A stretch of 64,000 nucleotides of DNA from the NCBI GenBank assembly GCA_025738555.1, contig JAOVFP010000014.1, forward strand, positions 2,542,001-2,606,000. The letters run 5' to 3'. Below are positions 34,523-47,093 of this stretch, in pieces. This stretch comes from Cyathus striatus (Eukaryota; Basidiomycota; Agaricomycetes; Agaricales; Nidulariaceae). The notes below the pieces were generated by a model. It had not been told where the DNA came from. It saw only the letters and a program-made list of their open reading frames with translations, and ran no database searches. Both the position numbers and the translations under genes were made by a program. The number at the start of each line of letters is the position of its first letter. The first letter of the stretch is position 1.

Positions 34523-34879
34523 CATGTAACATGTTGATTTTTTTGCCAAAAAATTTGGCAAACCTATTTTATCATGGGAATTTCTTAAAAACATCATTTT
34601 TGTATGTATTTTGACTTTCTGAATCTGAATCTGTAATTAGTTTGTCCTAAAAAATTCATTTTTGTACTGTAATAAAATTGGTGGATTTTGCTTGTCATGG
34701 ACTGTATACTGTACAACTAGTGAACCAGTAACTTGCCCTCACATAAATTCTTTTTCTGGTTGCCCTGGGAAATGATTATTTATTCATGTAGAGGATTTGT
34801 TCATCAATCTATATACAATAATCATGGACGCTTGTGCAGCAATTTATATCAACCAACCAACCAAATCAGCAACCATTGC

Positions 34880-35032
34880 TTTCAAAAATGTCGTCCAATT
34901 ATACACTGTGTCCCAAAACAGCCAGGTACCATCGCCTTGATCTGATACTTAATTTATATGAGTGTTCTAATCTCTATAAAACAAGACATACCCCCCTTTG
35001 GTTTCTGAAATCATTAAAGCTGCCCCCAAACT
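34880..35032 (+). promoter_or_regulatory. conserved upstream block of 7TM copy D
   Basis: CCAAAACAGCCAGGTACCAT, CGCCTTGATCTGATACTT and TCTCTATAAAACAAGACA (TATA-like, 59 nt before ATG 35033) correspond to the blocks before copies A and C. Confidence 0.4.
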
Positions 35033-36328
35033 ATGGGTCAAATTTCCAAAGAAAAAGCATTCCTTGTATCTGCCTACTTTGAGATAAGTCCAGCCCTCAT
35101 GAGATTCACAAGAGTGAAACATTAACTCTTCGACTTTAGGGAGTGGCATATGGTAAGTTCAATACAGGCTGGTGGGATCATAAGATTCTAAAGTCCACAT
35201 TAACCCGAAACACAGGTCTCTTCCTATGCCTCTTTGTAGTGACACTGTACTTGTACATTAATCCTGCTTATAATATTGGAAGATGGAACAATCATGCATC
35301 GGTAATTGAAGTTTTATATCTAAATGAAAGCTGTTTAATGCCGAATATTTTGAAGGTCATGATAGGCATTTCCACTATTATGTTTTTATTGCCACATTTC
35401 AACTTGCTATTAATTGTTACCACCTTCTCCAAGGATTCATTGATAAATGTCCCAATCAGTCTGGACCAATTGCATATCTTATAGATGCCAAGGCTTGGCA
35501 TTTTATTCTTAGAGACTATCTTTTTGGAGCTCAACAAACTCTTGGTAGTGCTGTGGTGGTGAGTTTCCAGTTTAAATACCTCTGTAGTGATGTTTTGAAC
35601 AAACTGATAGATATATCGTATGTGGGTACTATGGAGCTACAACTGGAAAATCATTGTTTTGCCTATTCTACTACTTACCATTAATATAAGTATGCTTTTC
35701 TCACCATTTGACTATAATCTAGAAAGCTCATGCTCTTTGTGTACAGTTCCTGGCATCCTCTTTCCTATTGCATATGTGGTTCAAAATTCATATTTAAGTT
35801 CCACTGTGCTTCAGAAGTTGATCTGGACATACTACTCAGTTGCCTTCACTTTGAGTGTTATCACTGTTGGACTCATGAGCTACTGAATCTGGATTACACA
35901 CAGAAATGTGGCCAACTATCATGTTGGCGAAGGTCAACTACTATCCATTATGTGGATTCTGATAGAGTCTGCAGCTCTACAGATAGTAATGGAATTTCTA
36001 CTTATGGTTTTATACATCTCACATGATGACTCTCCATATATTGTACTACTTGATTGTATTACACTGATAGTTGTAAGTTTTCAGTTTATGGTATGAATCT
36101 TGGTGCATTTCTAATCACTCAGTTTGGATATAGGGTATCACATTCAACTCGATCACTGTCCATGTAAAACTCCAGTCACTCAAGGAGGCAGGAATGCAGA
36201 CACAGGATGCAAATATCCCAGTTCAAACTATCGGGAGTATGCCTTTGCATAGCATTAGAGTAAACATTATGAAAGAGATTGAGGATGACATGGAAGAATC
36301 TAAAAGGACACCTGAATGTTCCGTATAA
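35033..36328 (+). pseudogene. 7TM family copy D, decayed
   Basis: ATG 35033 opens MGQISKEKAFLVSAYFE; microexon 35140-35152; then FLCLFVVTLYLYINPAYN. A one-base deletion near 35385 shifts the exon that reads FFVATFH in copy B. A TGA at 35884-35886 replaces the Arg of YRIW (CGT in copy C). The rest, including ESAALQIVMEF and the tail ending PECSV-TAA (36326-36328), is preserved. One frameshift and one nonsense codon make function unlikely. R1 follows it as it does copy C. Confidence 0.7.
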
Positions 36329-36539
36329 TGACATACTAGAGATGGGTTTTTGACAGTAAGATAATTCATCTTCATTTTCAAAATGCAATTGTTTATTAGA
36401 TTTTAAACTATGATTTGGATCTAGTGGACGACAATTGCTCCGGTAATTGTCATATGGTTGTCGTTATTGGCAAACAGGAGGGGGTGGACATAGATTGCTA
36501 GCTAATACTTTGTTACAAGTTGAAAGGCAACAGCAAAGA

Positions 36540-37782
36540 TCATCAAAAATAAAGTAACAAGAGGGAAGTATGATGGATTGATGGGGATCGGATGGTAGCA
36601 ACAGGTGAAAGATGGTTGGGGAATGCGCCCTGTATACTAAGAATTGTCATCAAGGAGTTGTGTTGAGATGGTGTCTGTGCAATCGAACAATGAGATGCAG
36701 GAGTTGAGACTCTGGGAGGTCACAGGCAAAGGTGATCATCTAGGGAAGTGACATGGCCCACAAGCCCATCTTACCCCCGCATTCTTGAGTCATCTCATCG
36801 AGAATCTCACTAGTGCGGACTCTTATGTTCCCCTGCTTCAGCTCATCTTCCACTATATCCTCTTCATTCATCACATACTCGCCACCCTACATAACCTCCT
36901 CATCCTCATGTATCCTTCATCCTTCACAATCCCCCCACCCCTGCAGTCATATCACCCTGAGGTCTGTCGTAGGTCAGGTATTGTCATCTCGAGCATGAAG
37001 CATGGTTGAGGAAGGAGGTCATCAAGTGGCATTGCAACAGCCAACGATATGCGAGGGTGTGAGGGGAAGAAGTTTGGAAGGATGGTGAATGTGAGAGTGT
37101 GGGATGACAGCTGCTAGGAGAGGAATGATATTCATACCATCTATCATGGCCTACTTTGTCTTTATGACCTTTACCCCTGTGCTGTCCCTCTCTCGTTGTC
37201 CACTTCCAATATCACCTACTCCTCATCAGGATTATCCTTCACACAAAATGGACACCAGACTCTGACATGGGTGGGGAAGCGGCTTCAAATGGCATTCTGA
37301 CTGAAGATGAGAACCACAGGATGGGCTGGTGAAGGCAAGGTGGCAGCTGGTAGTATATTAGTACTAAGAGATGGATGCCCCGTCAGGAGTGGAGAGTACA
37401 TACTATATATGTTAGTATGATAATGTAACTTGATGCAAATGCTCAAAGGTGAAGGGCACATACCATTGTATCACATGTCCCAGTTTCATGAAAGCGCAGT
37501 CTATGATGAGACTCTTGGGAGGATGCACAAGAACATCTGAAGACCACACCGTTATGTGTTCATGAGATGAAAAGGGTCGTTTATGACGCACAAGTTCTCC
37601 TCAGTAACAGTGATTGGGGGTATGAAATGGGTGATGGGCTAGTAATGGCATTGTCACTGCACCTTAACCTTGACTGAGACCATAATTAACAACCTCATTG
37701 AATAAGATTGAGAATGCTTACCATATACACATGCTCTATACCTATCTGAGCTCTATAACCCATCGTTTACAACCGCCCACCC
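36540..37782 (+). repeat. R1 copy 4, left part
   Basis: Starts AACAAGAGGGAAGTATGATG and follows the R1 order to CTATCTGAGCTCTATAACCC. It is interrupted at 37782/37783 by the Mutator-like element and continues at 47094 with AGTTGGGAGTAGAACAC. Confidence 0.6.
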
Positions 37783-37799
37783 ACAGGAGGGATGAGATG

Positions 37800-37980
37800 C
37801 AACACATTACACATAGGATGACACACATACACATTAGATAATTACACTTACACATTGATTTTTACACATACACATAGATTTCCACACATACACATTGGCC
37901 TCCACACATACACATTGGCCTCCACACATACACATTAGCCTCCACACATACACATTGGTTTTGGCACATACACATCCTTG
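37800..37980 (+). repeat. subterminal ACACATACACATT tandem array
   Basis: Seven to nine imperfect ~20-bp units (CCTCCACACATACACATTGG type) near the left MULE end. The right end (about 46995-47060) has the inverted counterpart with AATTATTATGTGTATGTGTA units. Likely transposase-binding arrays. Confidence 0.7.
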
Positions 37981-38270
37981 TTTTGGTGTATTTTCAGACT
38001 GTTAACTGTCGCATGCTCATATAATGTATTTTCATCACTGTAATAATGAATAATAAATTGCACTTAGCACTTATATAATTAATTTTAGATGTAATTATGA
38101 AGGCATTACCAAGGTTAGGGTTAGGGGCGCATAAGCATCATGAAGTGTGTGGGACACATAGACTCCCCCTCATTGTTATGAGTTCTCTGCAAAATCATCT
38201 TCGCAGTTCACTAGGGTCCAGCATTGAAACCGCACACAGGAAGGGTTAGGGTGGATGTGTTGAGGGTGGA

Positions 38271-39094
38271 TCATCGATGAGAAGTGAGTGAATTGAGCAA
38301 ATTGGGGTACTGGTATGTTGATTCATGTGCCATGATACCTGTGTGTTTTTGATAGCGAGGGTGTAAATACAGACAAGAAGCATACCTTCGAATGCGCGGC
38401 ATTGCAACTGCCTGATCAAGAGCATAACAGGCAGCTATCACATTGTATCTAGTCGTGCCAGTTAGAGCACCTTGGAATGCATGGCTTGTGTATGGTGTTG
38501 ACCCTCGTATGGGCATTGTGTCTGGTCACACTGGTTGTAGGACCTTTGAATGGTGCACAATGTTGCTACTCGTAGTCACGTCGGTTACCTCCACGTCCTC
38601 TACGTCCCCCTCCACATGATGCATCCGAGTTCCCACTCCAATCCCCCCACTCCATCCAGCAAGCACAGAAGTAGACGCAATAGGACCAGGCTCACTGAGG
38701 ACGTTGCGGGAGTAGACTTGGCCTAAGCCTTTGAATGTGAAGCGGCCTTTGTTTCCTGGGTCTCCATAGATTGTGCAGAAGCTAAACCGCATGAGGGGGT
38801 GTTTGTACTCTGCAACATGGGGCACTGTCATGCTGGAGACATTGGGTGAGAGAGGAGAGCAAGCCTGGTTTACCAAGGACCTTGATGGCTCTGATTGTTG
38901 TTGGTTGGAGGTCCTGTGCTATGACAACACCTGTGAATAGGACCATGGTGAGCTGTAGTTGCCGGTGATGAACGTAGAAGTGTAGCAGTTGGGCATCGGG
39001 GTCCTGGGGAGCCAGGAAAAGTCGTGTTAGATATATTGTAGGGAGGTGTATGTAGTGTAGGGATGCACCTTGACAATTTACCACGCCCACTCAA
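38271..39094 (-). pseudogene. second MULE ORF, unrecognised, frameshifted
   Basis: Minus-strand reading gives LHYIHLPTIYLTRLFLAPQD and TGVVIAQDLQPTTIRAIKVL, then shifts frame near 38860 to continue as FCTIYGDPGNKGRFTFKGLG and on to a Gly/Thr-rich end at 38526. A further short frame lies at 38271-38516. It sits directly downstream of the transposase gene within the same element. I do not recognise the family; it could be a captured host gene or an accessory transposition protein. Confidence 0.4.
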
Positions 39095-42000
39095 GATCCT
39101 CTACCTCTTTCTAATCTCTTCAAGTTAGTTGACATTGAGGATTGTCAGAAATGTTAGCCGTGAGCATAGACATGTGGTGTGCAACTTATCATGCATGTAA
39201 CTGCTCATGTTGAGCGTCACCCAAGCAACACCAGCAAACAAACGGAAATGCTAAGGCTAAGCATTGCTCATTGATCCCAAATAAAGTCAAATAAATTCAA
39301 ATTTATATACCCATGTCAATAGTATATACAATATACTTACCTTAAGAGTGGTCAGGACTTGGGAACTGTGCAAGGAAGCTGTCAAAGATGGCCTCAGCCA
39401 TATTTGAATCCCAAATGAATGTATCGGCTCCAGCTTGTGGAGCAGGGGGAAAACTACTGACTCTTGAAGCTGCTTGTGACTCGGAGGTGAGCATGTACAA
39501 TGTGCTTCTAGCTTCGGCTGGGAAACATGAGGAACTTCGCTCAACTGTAGTTACAGGAGACTCACTGGTGGTGGGTGAAACACTGCTGGCCTGTGCAACT
39601 TGAGTATCCTGAGGCATGAACGTGAAAGTTGGGGGATGCACAGCCTCTGCTAGAACTTGTGGATGGTATTGTATGGGTTGCAGGGCTTGTGCAGCCCCAA
39701 CCTCAGCATCTTGATGCATCAACACAGTGGAGATTGGGGGATGCGCGAACTCTTGAGCTGGCTGAGGCTGTGAGAGTTTGTATGTTGATACAATGGGGTC
39801 TATTGGATATGGTGCCTCTGAAGAAGGGGAATTGTCTGCAATAGGAAAAAATCAGTTCTCAGGATAGTTATCAAGTGATGAGAACGTACCAGCCAGACCT
39901 GCTTCAACATGGTAAGGAGATGTGATTGCACGAGCTGCTTTACGACACGGCTTTGGAGTCCTGACTCTCCCAGAGGAATCATCATGAGCAGTTTCTCGAG
40001 GCTTCTTAGGGTGCTGTTTTGTACTCTTCACATCACAAAGCTGGGCTTTTACAACCCGCAAATGTTCATCATGTTGCTTACAAGTGTTCGTAAGCTCCGC
40101 TATCTCTTGTACAAGCAGAGATGATTCTTCTTCTTCTGTCCACCGCTTATAGGCCTTTTTAGCTGTGTTTGCAGCACGCTTAATGCTTCTAGCAATGCGA
40201 TGTTTATGTCCATTACTGCGGCTGATGGTAACAGAGGTTTTGCAAGTCACTCTGACTTCAAGGGATACAAGCTCATCGACCTCCTGAGTTCTAGATGAAA
40301 GTATCAGTGAAAATGAACCATAAGAATCAAATAAGGGTGGAAATGACATATGTTTTAATAGCCTCCAAAAGTGGCAACTTTACTCTGGTCCTAGAGTTCA
40401 TCCAATGATGCTGCGCCTCACCTGTATTTGTAGTATATGGTGTCGTTCTCCAATTGTCAGGGTGCATGAGTGATAAACTCTGCAAAATTGTAGGAAGCAT
40501 CCAGTTACTTTGTCGCTTGTGTACCCACCATCCTATGAAGTTGTATATGTTAGTGAATCTGATGAAGCTAACCACTTATTAAACTTACTTGTGATCTTGG
40601 GCTGCTTCAGGCTCGCAACAAAGGCATCAAAGGCAGGGAGATCTTCCTTATCCAAGGTTATGAATCCCATTAGTCTATTGTATTCTCATGCTGGGACAAG
40701 GTTCCGAAAATCAAGAAGAGCTCTATTCATCAAAAAACAGTGTTAGTTAGTGCTGTTCTTAGCTTGTACAACATCAAAGAACTTACCACTTAGCATGGGT
40801 ATGGCAGCTTTTGAGAATGTATGACAGGAATGTTTTGGTGTCAATTGTAGCAGGTATCCCACTATGCTCTGGAATGTTGGTGGGAAGAAATGAATCACCA
40901 AAGCCAAGTGCCTGGGCCGCCTCAAGATCTGCATTCATGCATAGAATATTTCCACCTGGAGTCAACTGTTTGAAGCGCATGGGCTTTGAGGTCATGAGTT
41001 GAACAGTATCTTGAAAAACATCGAAGAGTTGCTTGTAAAAAGCCCGATCTTGGGCATTGGTATATATATGGCCAATTGTAATTGCTACAGTGAGATTATA
41101 AGATAAGGAAGGATTACTGCAAAGTGAGAAATAACGAACCACATGTAACAGCTGGGCTAAACACCACAATCTCCCACTCATTGTACTCTAGAACATGCTT
41201 GAAAGTATGGTCCACTTCAAATGACATGACCTCATGAATAAGAGACAGAAGAAATGTATCGAATGTAAAAACCATCCTTTGATTGCCATGTGAGTGAACT
41301 CTGTGAATGTAGTGCTCATTAATAGGCAATCATTTTTCTTTGTTGTCCAAATTGCATGCACCTTGAAATACATAGTATGTAGAATGATCAAGTAAAGGTG
41401 GATGTGGTGTGCTTACCAACGAAGCCAAGGCCATGAGGTGCATGGTCAGCCTTCACTTTCTTAATCAAATCCTTCTTCCATTGACAATCCATTAATGCAT
41501 TATCGACAAGTGCAGGATTTTTTCCATTTAATCGGAGTCTTGTAGAAGTTGCTTTGTATGATGTATGTTAGAATTATGGTGTGCAGTGAGCAAATGAAGT
41601 ACATACCATTGTTGACCTTTTGGGTTGTTGCACCCCAGACACCTGCAGCCATAATTAGCTCAGTGTAGAGCTTTTTACTCTCATGTGACAACTTTGAATC
41701 AGTTGGCAGGGGATGGTTCTTTTGGATTATGTACAACAACTGCCGTTCGTATGGATTCATCCTCAGGGACATATATTGTCCGGTATGCCTTGCAAGTGTG
41801 CTTACGCATTTCACCCTGAACTGCCATCCCATCTATGATGTGTGGAAATACTGTGGTAATGTGTTAGAGTCATATTGAACATGAAAAGCAAGGCACTTAT
41901 GGCAAAATTTTAGGTGACCACCTATTCTTGATGAGATAATGTGGGGGCATGGTTGCATATCATACTTCTTCGAAGCTGAGACCTGACCTGTTGTAAAGAG

Positions 42001-43104
42001 CGATAACAAGATATCTTGATCAATACAATCAGAAATTCCTTGAGCTTTGTGCCCACGGCCATTCCTTGTCCACTTATTGCACCCAATGAAGTACCACTCA
42101 TGTTTTCTTGGCTGCATAAAATCAACATGACTAGTTAGAAAACTGTAACAATGCCAGTAATGGAGCTAATACATACCTGTTTTAGCGACTTTATAACTGG
42201 GCCTCCATCACAGCTGATTATTGGGCCTGGACCCTTCAGCCGACACTTCCATAGTGTGTGAATGACATGAAAATATCTAACAAAATGAGTAAGTAGTAAA
42301 CTAACATATTGAAATATGGCATACATAGCTGCATCTTTTGCTGGTGATGTCGCCTCTTCTTTGTGTGCTTCATATTGAGCATCGATGAGAGCATTATTTG
42401 CATCCAGATCAAGCTCCCGTCGGGTCACATGAAGAAGCTCAGAATCCGAATACTCACAAGCCCAAACACCTTGACAGCTGATGCATGAGTGATGACAAAT
42501 ATCTTCTAGAGGTCCAAGAACATTGAGAACCCTGGCTGAAGAATCTTTGCAGCCACTGGTCCCTCCCCATGAATCCTTGTCCTAAATTACGAAGTCTTAG
42601 CAATTACTCAACAAATATGCATTAAAAAATACCTTATCCTTAATAATTGCATCCACAGAGAGAACACAGCCATTTTTATCAGTAAGATTGTACTTTGGGT
42701 CACTGAGATCAAGTACATATGCTGTTGCTTCAAGTGGAATAGGCCAGGCTGTAGGTAATCCAGTTGTTTCAACGTCTTCATCGAGCCAGACAGTTTCAGG
42801 TCAGAATAATGAATTCTTGCTGTCGACGTCATCATCGGAGTTATAGTAATCAGACACATTCAATTTCAAAAGGTCTTCAGAGTCAGATGATGCTTCCATT
42901 TTAAAGTCATTGAAGTCTGGACTTTGTTAGCTCACAGTGTATTAAATCAGTTTATAGTGACATACCACTTGTAGCATCTGGGCCAAGATGGAAGTCATCA
43001 CTCTCAACATCTATGCAACTGCTCTCAGCATTGACAACCCTATCCAAATCTTCGTCACCTAAAATCTCAGGTTAGCTATGTGGCAATAAACATACTGATA
43101 ACTA

Positions 43105-46100
43105 CAGTCCGTGACAAGCAAAGTCCACCAATTTTATTACAGTACAAAAACAAGTTTTTTAGGACAAACTAATTACAGATTCAGATTCAGAAAGTCAAAA
43201 TACATACAAAAATGATGTTTTTAAGAAATTCCCACGATAAAATAGGTTTGTCAAATTTTTTGGCAAAAAAATCAACATGTTACATGACCTATTTTAGGAC
43301 AAAATAGCTTCAAGTGCCATCATTGCCTGATTGGAGGCTTCACGGTGTCGGTGCTGCTTCCTCACAGCCCATTCTGCTGCTTCACCTGTTAAACCATGCC
43401 TATAAGCACTCATGAATCACCATGTTCGGTTAATAAAACAGCAAATAACACCCAGAGGACAAGCATCTAAGTATTTCATAACTGCATTTTTTGCATCTTG
43501 AAATGTTCTTTTCTCTTCTTCATGATACCGATATTTTACCCATCCCCAGTACTGTTAAAATGTATTGAATGATTTAGACTTGAATTATAATAGAAAATAT
43601 ACATACCATTTCTATTGGATTCAATTCACAATGAAATTTTGGCAGAAACATACAAATATGTCCAGCATTGGTGATTAATATTTCAAGCATTGACTTCTGG
43701 TTGACAAAATCATCTTGCTGGCTAAGGAGACAGGCCATGCAACAATCTTTACTTTCAAAAGGACAAACTGGTGAGCATTTTGCATGAAGATGAGAAACAT
43801 CAAAACCTTGTTCTTCTAAAACTGTCTGCAGTCCTTTTGGCCTCCCATCAGATAGTGTCATTGGCTGAACCTTTCCTCAATGCTCAACTGATGGATTTGT
43901 CTCAGGAATAACTGTATCACATTGGATATGCTGCTTGCCTCCATCACATTTATTCATCTCAAAAGCTTTGAGTGCATCTGATGGGAGAGAGGCATGTGCA
44001 GATGAGTTGTCAAATATAAATAGTGCTTGCTTCATTGGATGAGCTTCTTCAAAGATGGATATTGCATCTTCCATCTGCTTCAGAAGCTGTGCACAGTCCC
44101 ACCAAGCATCTCCATTTGCACCTGGGAATATGATTTTACGGGCATTTCTTTTAATAGTCCCATTTTCATCCATTACAACTAACCATCCAGTTTCTGGAGT
44201 GATGAAACTGGAAACATGAACTATTCTTCCTCTCCCTTTTGAGTGCATTGGCTACTTTCCTTTCTCAATCCTGACATTGATTATCAGAGTGGATCAATAA
44301 TTCAAAATATAACATTTACATACCATGTTTTTGTAGGTGAATCATGATGGTGAAAAGAGCTTTCATCATGAAATATAGGGATAATTTCTCTTTCTCCTTC
44401 TTCCAACTGAGGTGCAACCCTAGTAAGTTCTGCACCTTCATAATGAGCCATTTTCTTTTCATATTCTTCCATTTCAGGAAGATATTTTGCATCCCGGTAC
44501 TTCTCTACATCTGGATGGTTGTGACCATCTTTATAAACACCTTTTTTAATACTTGAGTGGCGCCATCCCAATATAGGTAGCCATTGTTGAACAGTATGCA
44601 AACTGATTGGTTGTGTTGGGTGAATATTGAGATCAGGGAATATCTGTTCATTGATTGCTTTCTGAAAATTCTTTGGTGTCACTGTACCAGGCTTCTGACT
44701 ATGAAGATAATTTAGAGACAGCAATTTAACATTTTCATCATTAAGATATGAACAAGCCTTCCTTCCCCCTCCTCGTGTCTCTTCTGGAAGCTGCTCAAAG
44801 ATCTGGTAATGCCGTGCTAGAGATCTAACTCGACATGCAAACCAAGCTCGTCCCTTTTCAACACGCCAAAAATTAGCAATGGATTCACTTGCTTCAATAC
44901 GTGACATTCCATTAAGCCGAGCAGTAGCAAAATTTGAAAGTATCATGAGCTGATTAATTTTTGAGATAGGAAGAGTATTCTGTTGTTTCTTTAAATCATC
45001 CTGTATCTGCCTGCGAAGGAAATCCCAATCTTTTATATTAGGTGTGGAACCCTGCAAATTATTTTCCAGCTCCTCATCCAGCATTTCATTTTCATTAATA
45101 TCCAAAGATTGATTCATATTAAATTCAAGTGGTAGTGCATCTTCCTCTTCATCATGTGTGGAATCCTGCAAATCATTTTCAAGCTCCTCATCTAGCATTT
45201 CATTCTCATTAATGTCCAAAGATTGGTTCATACTAAATTCAGATGGTGGTGCATCTTCCTCTTCATCATCCAGAGTCAAAGACTTATGAGATTCCTGTAT
45301 TGGAGAACTGACACAGCTGACACTATGGTCTGATCCAGTATCAATTGCATCTTCAACAGAGCTGGAGCTGGACTCTATTTCAGCTGCAGAACACTTCAGT
45401 GATCCAGTATTTATTTTAATAAAATTGTCAAGAGTAGATTGTGTCTTCCATGCCTTCTTGTAACGATATCTTGTCTGCTTAGACTTGCTCATAACATCAG
45501 GACCTTTTACATATGACTTTGGGCAATCTGAATAGGACTTATTTTAGTTCAAAGTCATATCCAAAAAGTGTAATTACCTTTTTTTTCAAGCTTTGCTCTC
45601 TTGAGCTTTGGAGGAATCCAGTCACTGTCATTGGGATCATTATCTAAAGCTATATCTGCAAGCTTCTTTCCAAACTCTTCATCTGCTACATGATTCCAGT
45701 CAAGCTCAAAGTCATCCTCCTCCAAAGCAATGTCCTCCAGATCCTCATCTGAGCAGTAAGGGTCTTGAAGAAATTCACCATCCTCACTGATTAGCTGTGG
45801 TTTAGACACACTTATAGATCCCCCACTGATCACATCACTGATCACATTTTCAGGACTTGTATTGGGCTCTAGGGAGGATGTATTAGTGACAGGTGGTGGG
45901 GAGGACCTTTGAAGATTAGTTCTTGATTGATTATTGCGAAGTCCACTTGTATTTCGGCTCTTTTTCTTGGGTCAACCTCCAGGCATGGTGGTTGGAAAGA
46001 TGTATTTTTGGTGCCCATCGAAGCGATTCAGGGGCTGATATTTTTGCGGGATCATACCGCAATTGATGAAAGGATGCTAAAAATACATTTTTCGTGATTT

Positions 46101-46305
46101 TTACTATTTTTGATAGCCGAGTGCCAATTTTTTGGGTCAAAAAATAAAAAAATCGGAAATCAAAAAATCGGCTCGTGGAATCTTAATTAATACATCGTAA
46201 CTATGCTATTCCGACGGTTTTCGGAGTCTAAAACTTATTTGTCATTGCTAAAAAACTCACTTAAGTTCGCTCAAAAAATTAGTGGGTTTTGCTTGTCACA
46301 GACTG
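43105..46305 (-). mobile_element. Tc1/mariner-type element, copy 2 (3.2 kb)
   Basis: Ends CAGTCCGTGACAAGCAAA and the inverse TTTGCTTGTCACAGACTG, with TA at both flanks (43103-43104, 46306-46307). Both arms match copy 1 at 32608-34704. It encodes a DDE transposase on the minus strand. It is inserted in an intron of the MULE transposase gene, same strand. Confidence 0.9.
43294..45986 (-). pseudogene. DDE transposase (Tc1/mariner-like, fungal), three TGA lesions
   Basis: ATG 45984-45986, then PKKKSRN after a TGA at 45972-45974, where an AT-hook-like Arg is expected. An acidic N-terminal region with two copies of EFxMNQSLDINENEMLDEEL (about 45080-45240) leads to an HTH-like segment (PISLHTVQQWLPILGW). 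The DDE triad motifs are FHDESSFHHHDSP, ALFIFDNSSAH and FHCELNPIEM. Introns follow PTKTW and NPIEM. Further in-frame TGA codons lie at 43877-43879 and 43417-43419, the latter where copy 1 has CAA. The C-terminal end is LEAILS-TAA. All catalytic acids are intact; only the three nonsense codons (each explainable as CGA to TGA) inactivate it. Confidence 0.85.
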
Positions 46306-47093
46306 TAGTAACATACCACTGCTCTCGGTGCCTAGCTCCTCAGAAGAAGAATCCAAAATTTCAATGACTTCCTGTGGACCCTCTTGAGTGATATGAGTCC
46401 TGATGCATGCATCAGGAGAAGGGCTTGGTCCAGAAAGGTCAATGAAGTCATTGGCAACAGGTTCGGACTTCACCTGAAGTAATTCAGCCACATCCACTGG
46501 CTCATGCTTGACATGTGAAGATATAGCTGGCGTGCCTGATGGAGACAGCCTTGGAGATGAAGGTACCATTGATGGTGATGTGATGGTGATGGCATGCTCA
46601 GTTGAGTTTCCTCGTGCTTTCAGATAGTCCCGAAGAGTATCAACATCTACCCAATCACGATTGCGGAAGATGGCGGGGTAACTTGTGATATACTCCTTTT
46701 TGAACATCTGTAATATGATAAGTGAGTTGTTCCTTGAGAAGAGATTCAAGTTACTTACATAGTCGCGAAAGTCCTTTAAAACATCATTTGAAACATCTTC
46801 AAGGAAAGCTTCGTCATGTTGAGGATGCTCTGTGGGAGCCATAATGGAAAGAAACTCGGTTCGAAAATTTCTTCCCTATGGTTTATCCATTACATAATTA
46901 TTGACTGCTATCTCCCATAATTCTCATAATATATTGCTTTCTTAGTATTTATAGTATTACAAATCAATGCGAGTGATTACAAAGTTTGATTCACAATGTG
47001 TATGTGTAAATTATTATGTGTATATGTAAATTATTATGTGTATGTGCAAATCCTATGTGTAATGTGTCGCATTTCGTCCCACCCCGCCCACCC

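Larger units (their letters stand above)
32608..34704 (+). mobile_element. Tc1/mariner-type element, copy 1, internally deleted
   Basis: Begins CAGTCCACAACAAGCAAAA and ends TTGCTTGTCATGGACTG, with TA on both sides (32606-32607, 34705-34706). It is collinear with the element at 43105-46305 but lacks most of the transposase: coding jumps from the start region directly to the last third. A hAT-like element (33425-34522) sits in its 3' untranslated part. Confidence 0.85.
39342..46842 (-). pseudogene. MULE transposase-like gene, multi-exon, with mariner in an intron
   Basis: ATG at 46840-46842 (MAPTEHPQHDEAFLEDVSND). The N-terminal part has RNRDWVDVDTLRDYLKARG and an acidic Ser-rich region to about 46330. 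The gene resumes at 43074 with DEDLDRVVNAESSCIDVESD. Then come DKDSWGGTSGCKDSS, a Cys/His GCM/FLYWCH-like zinc segment (WYFIGCNKW; PCPHIISSR), and NHPLP...GVWGATTQKVNN. The catalytic-type block is FEVDHTFKHVLEYNEWE, PMRFKQLTPGGNILCMNADL and EAQHHWMNSRTRVKL. A Lys-rich coiled-coil-like tail ends at 39342. The domain order matches agaricomycete MULE-like proteins known to me. A TGA at 42801-42803 interrupts one exon. If the ~55-nt intron still splices around its 3.2 kb insert the gene is otherwise near-complete. Confidence 0.7.
37783..47083 (-). mobile_element. Mutator-like (MULE) transposon, 9.3 kb
   Basis: Flanked by a perfect 10-bp duplication CCGCCCACCC (37773-37782, 47084-47093). The inverted ends share ACACATTACACATAGGAT about 20 bases in, with diverged outer bases (GGATGAGATGC against GGACGAAATGC). 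Subterminal arrays of CACATACACAT words lie in both arms. Inside, on the minus strand, are a long multi-exon transposase gene and a second ORF. R1 continues on both sides. A 3.2 kb mariner-type element is nested inside. The 9-11 bp TSD class and the transposase type agree on MULE. Confidence 0.8.

Noticed and set aside
37800..37980. Possible CRISPR-like or satellite array
   Set aside because: Units are adjacent, imperfect and have no unique spacers; they match the inverted array at the other MULE end.
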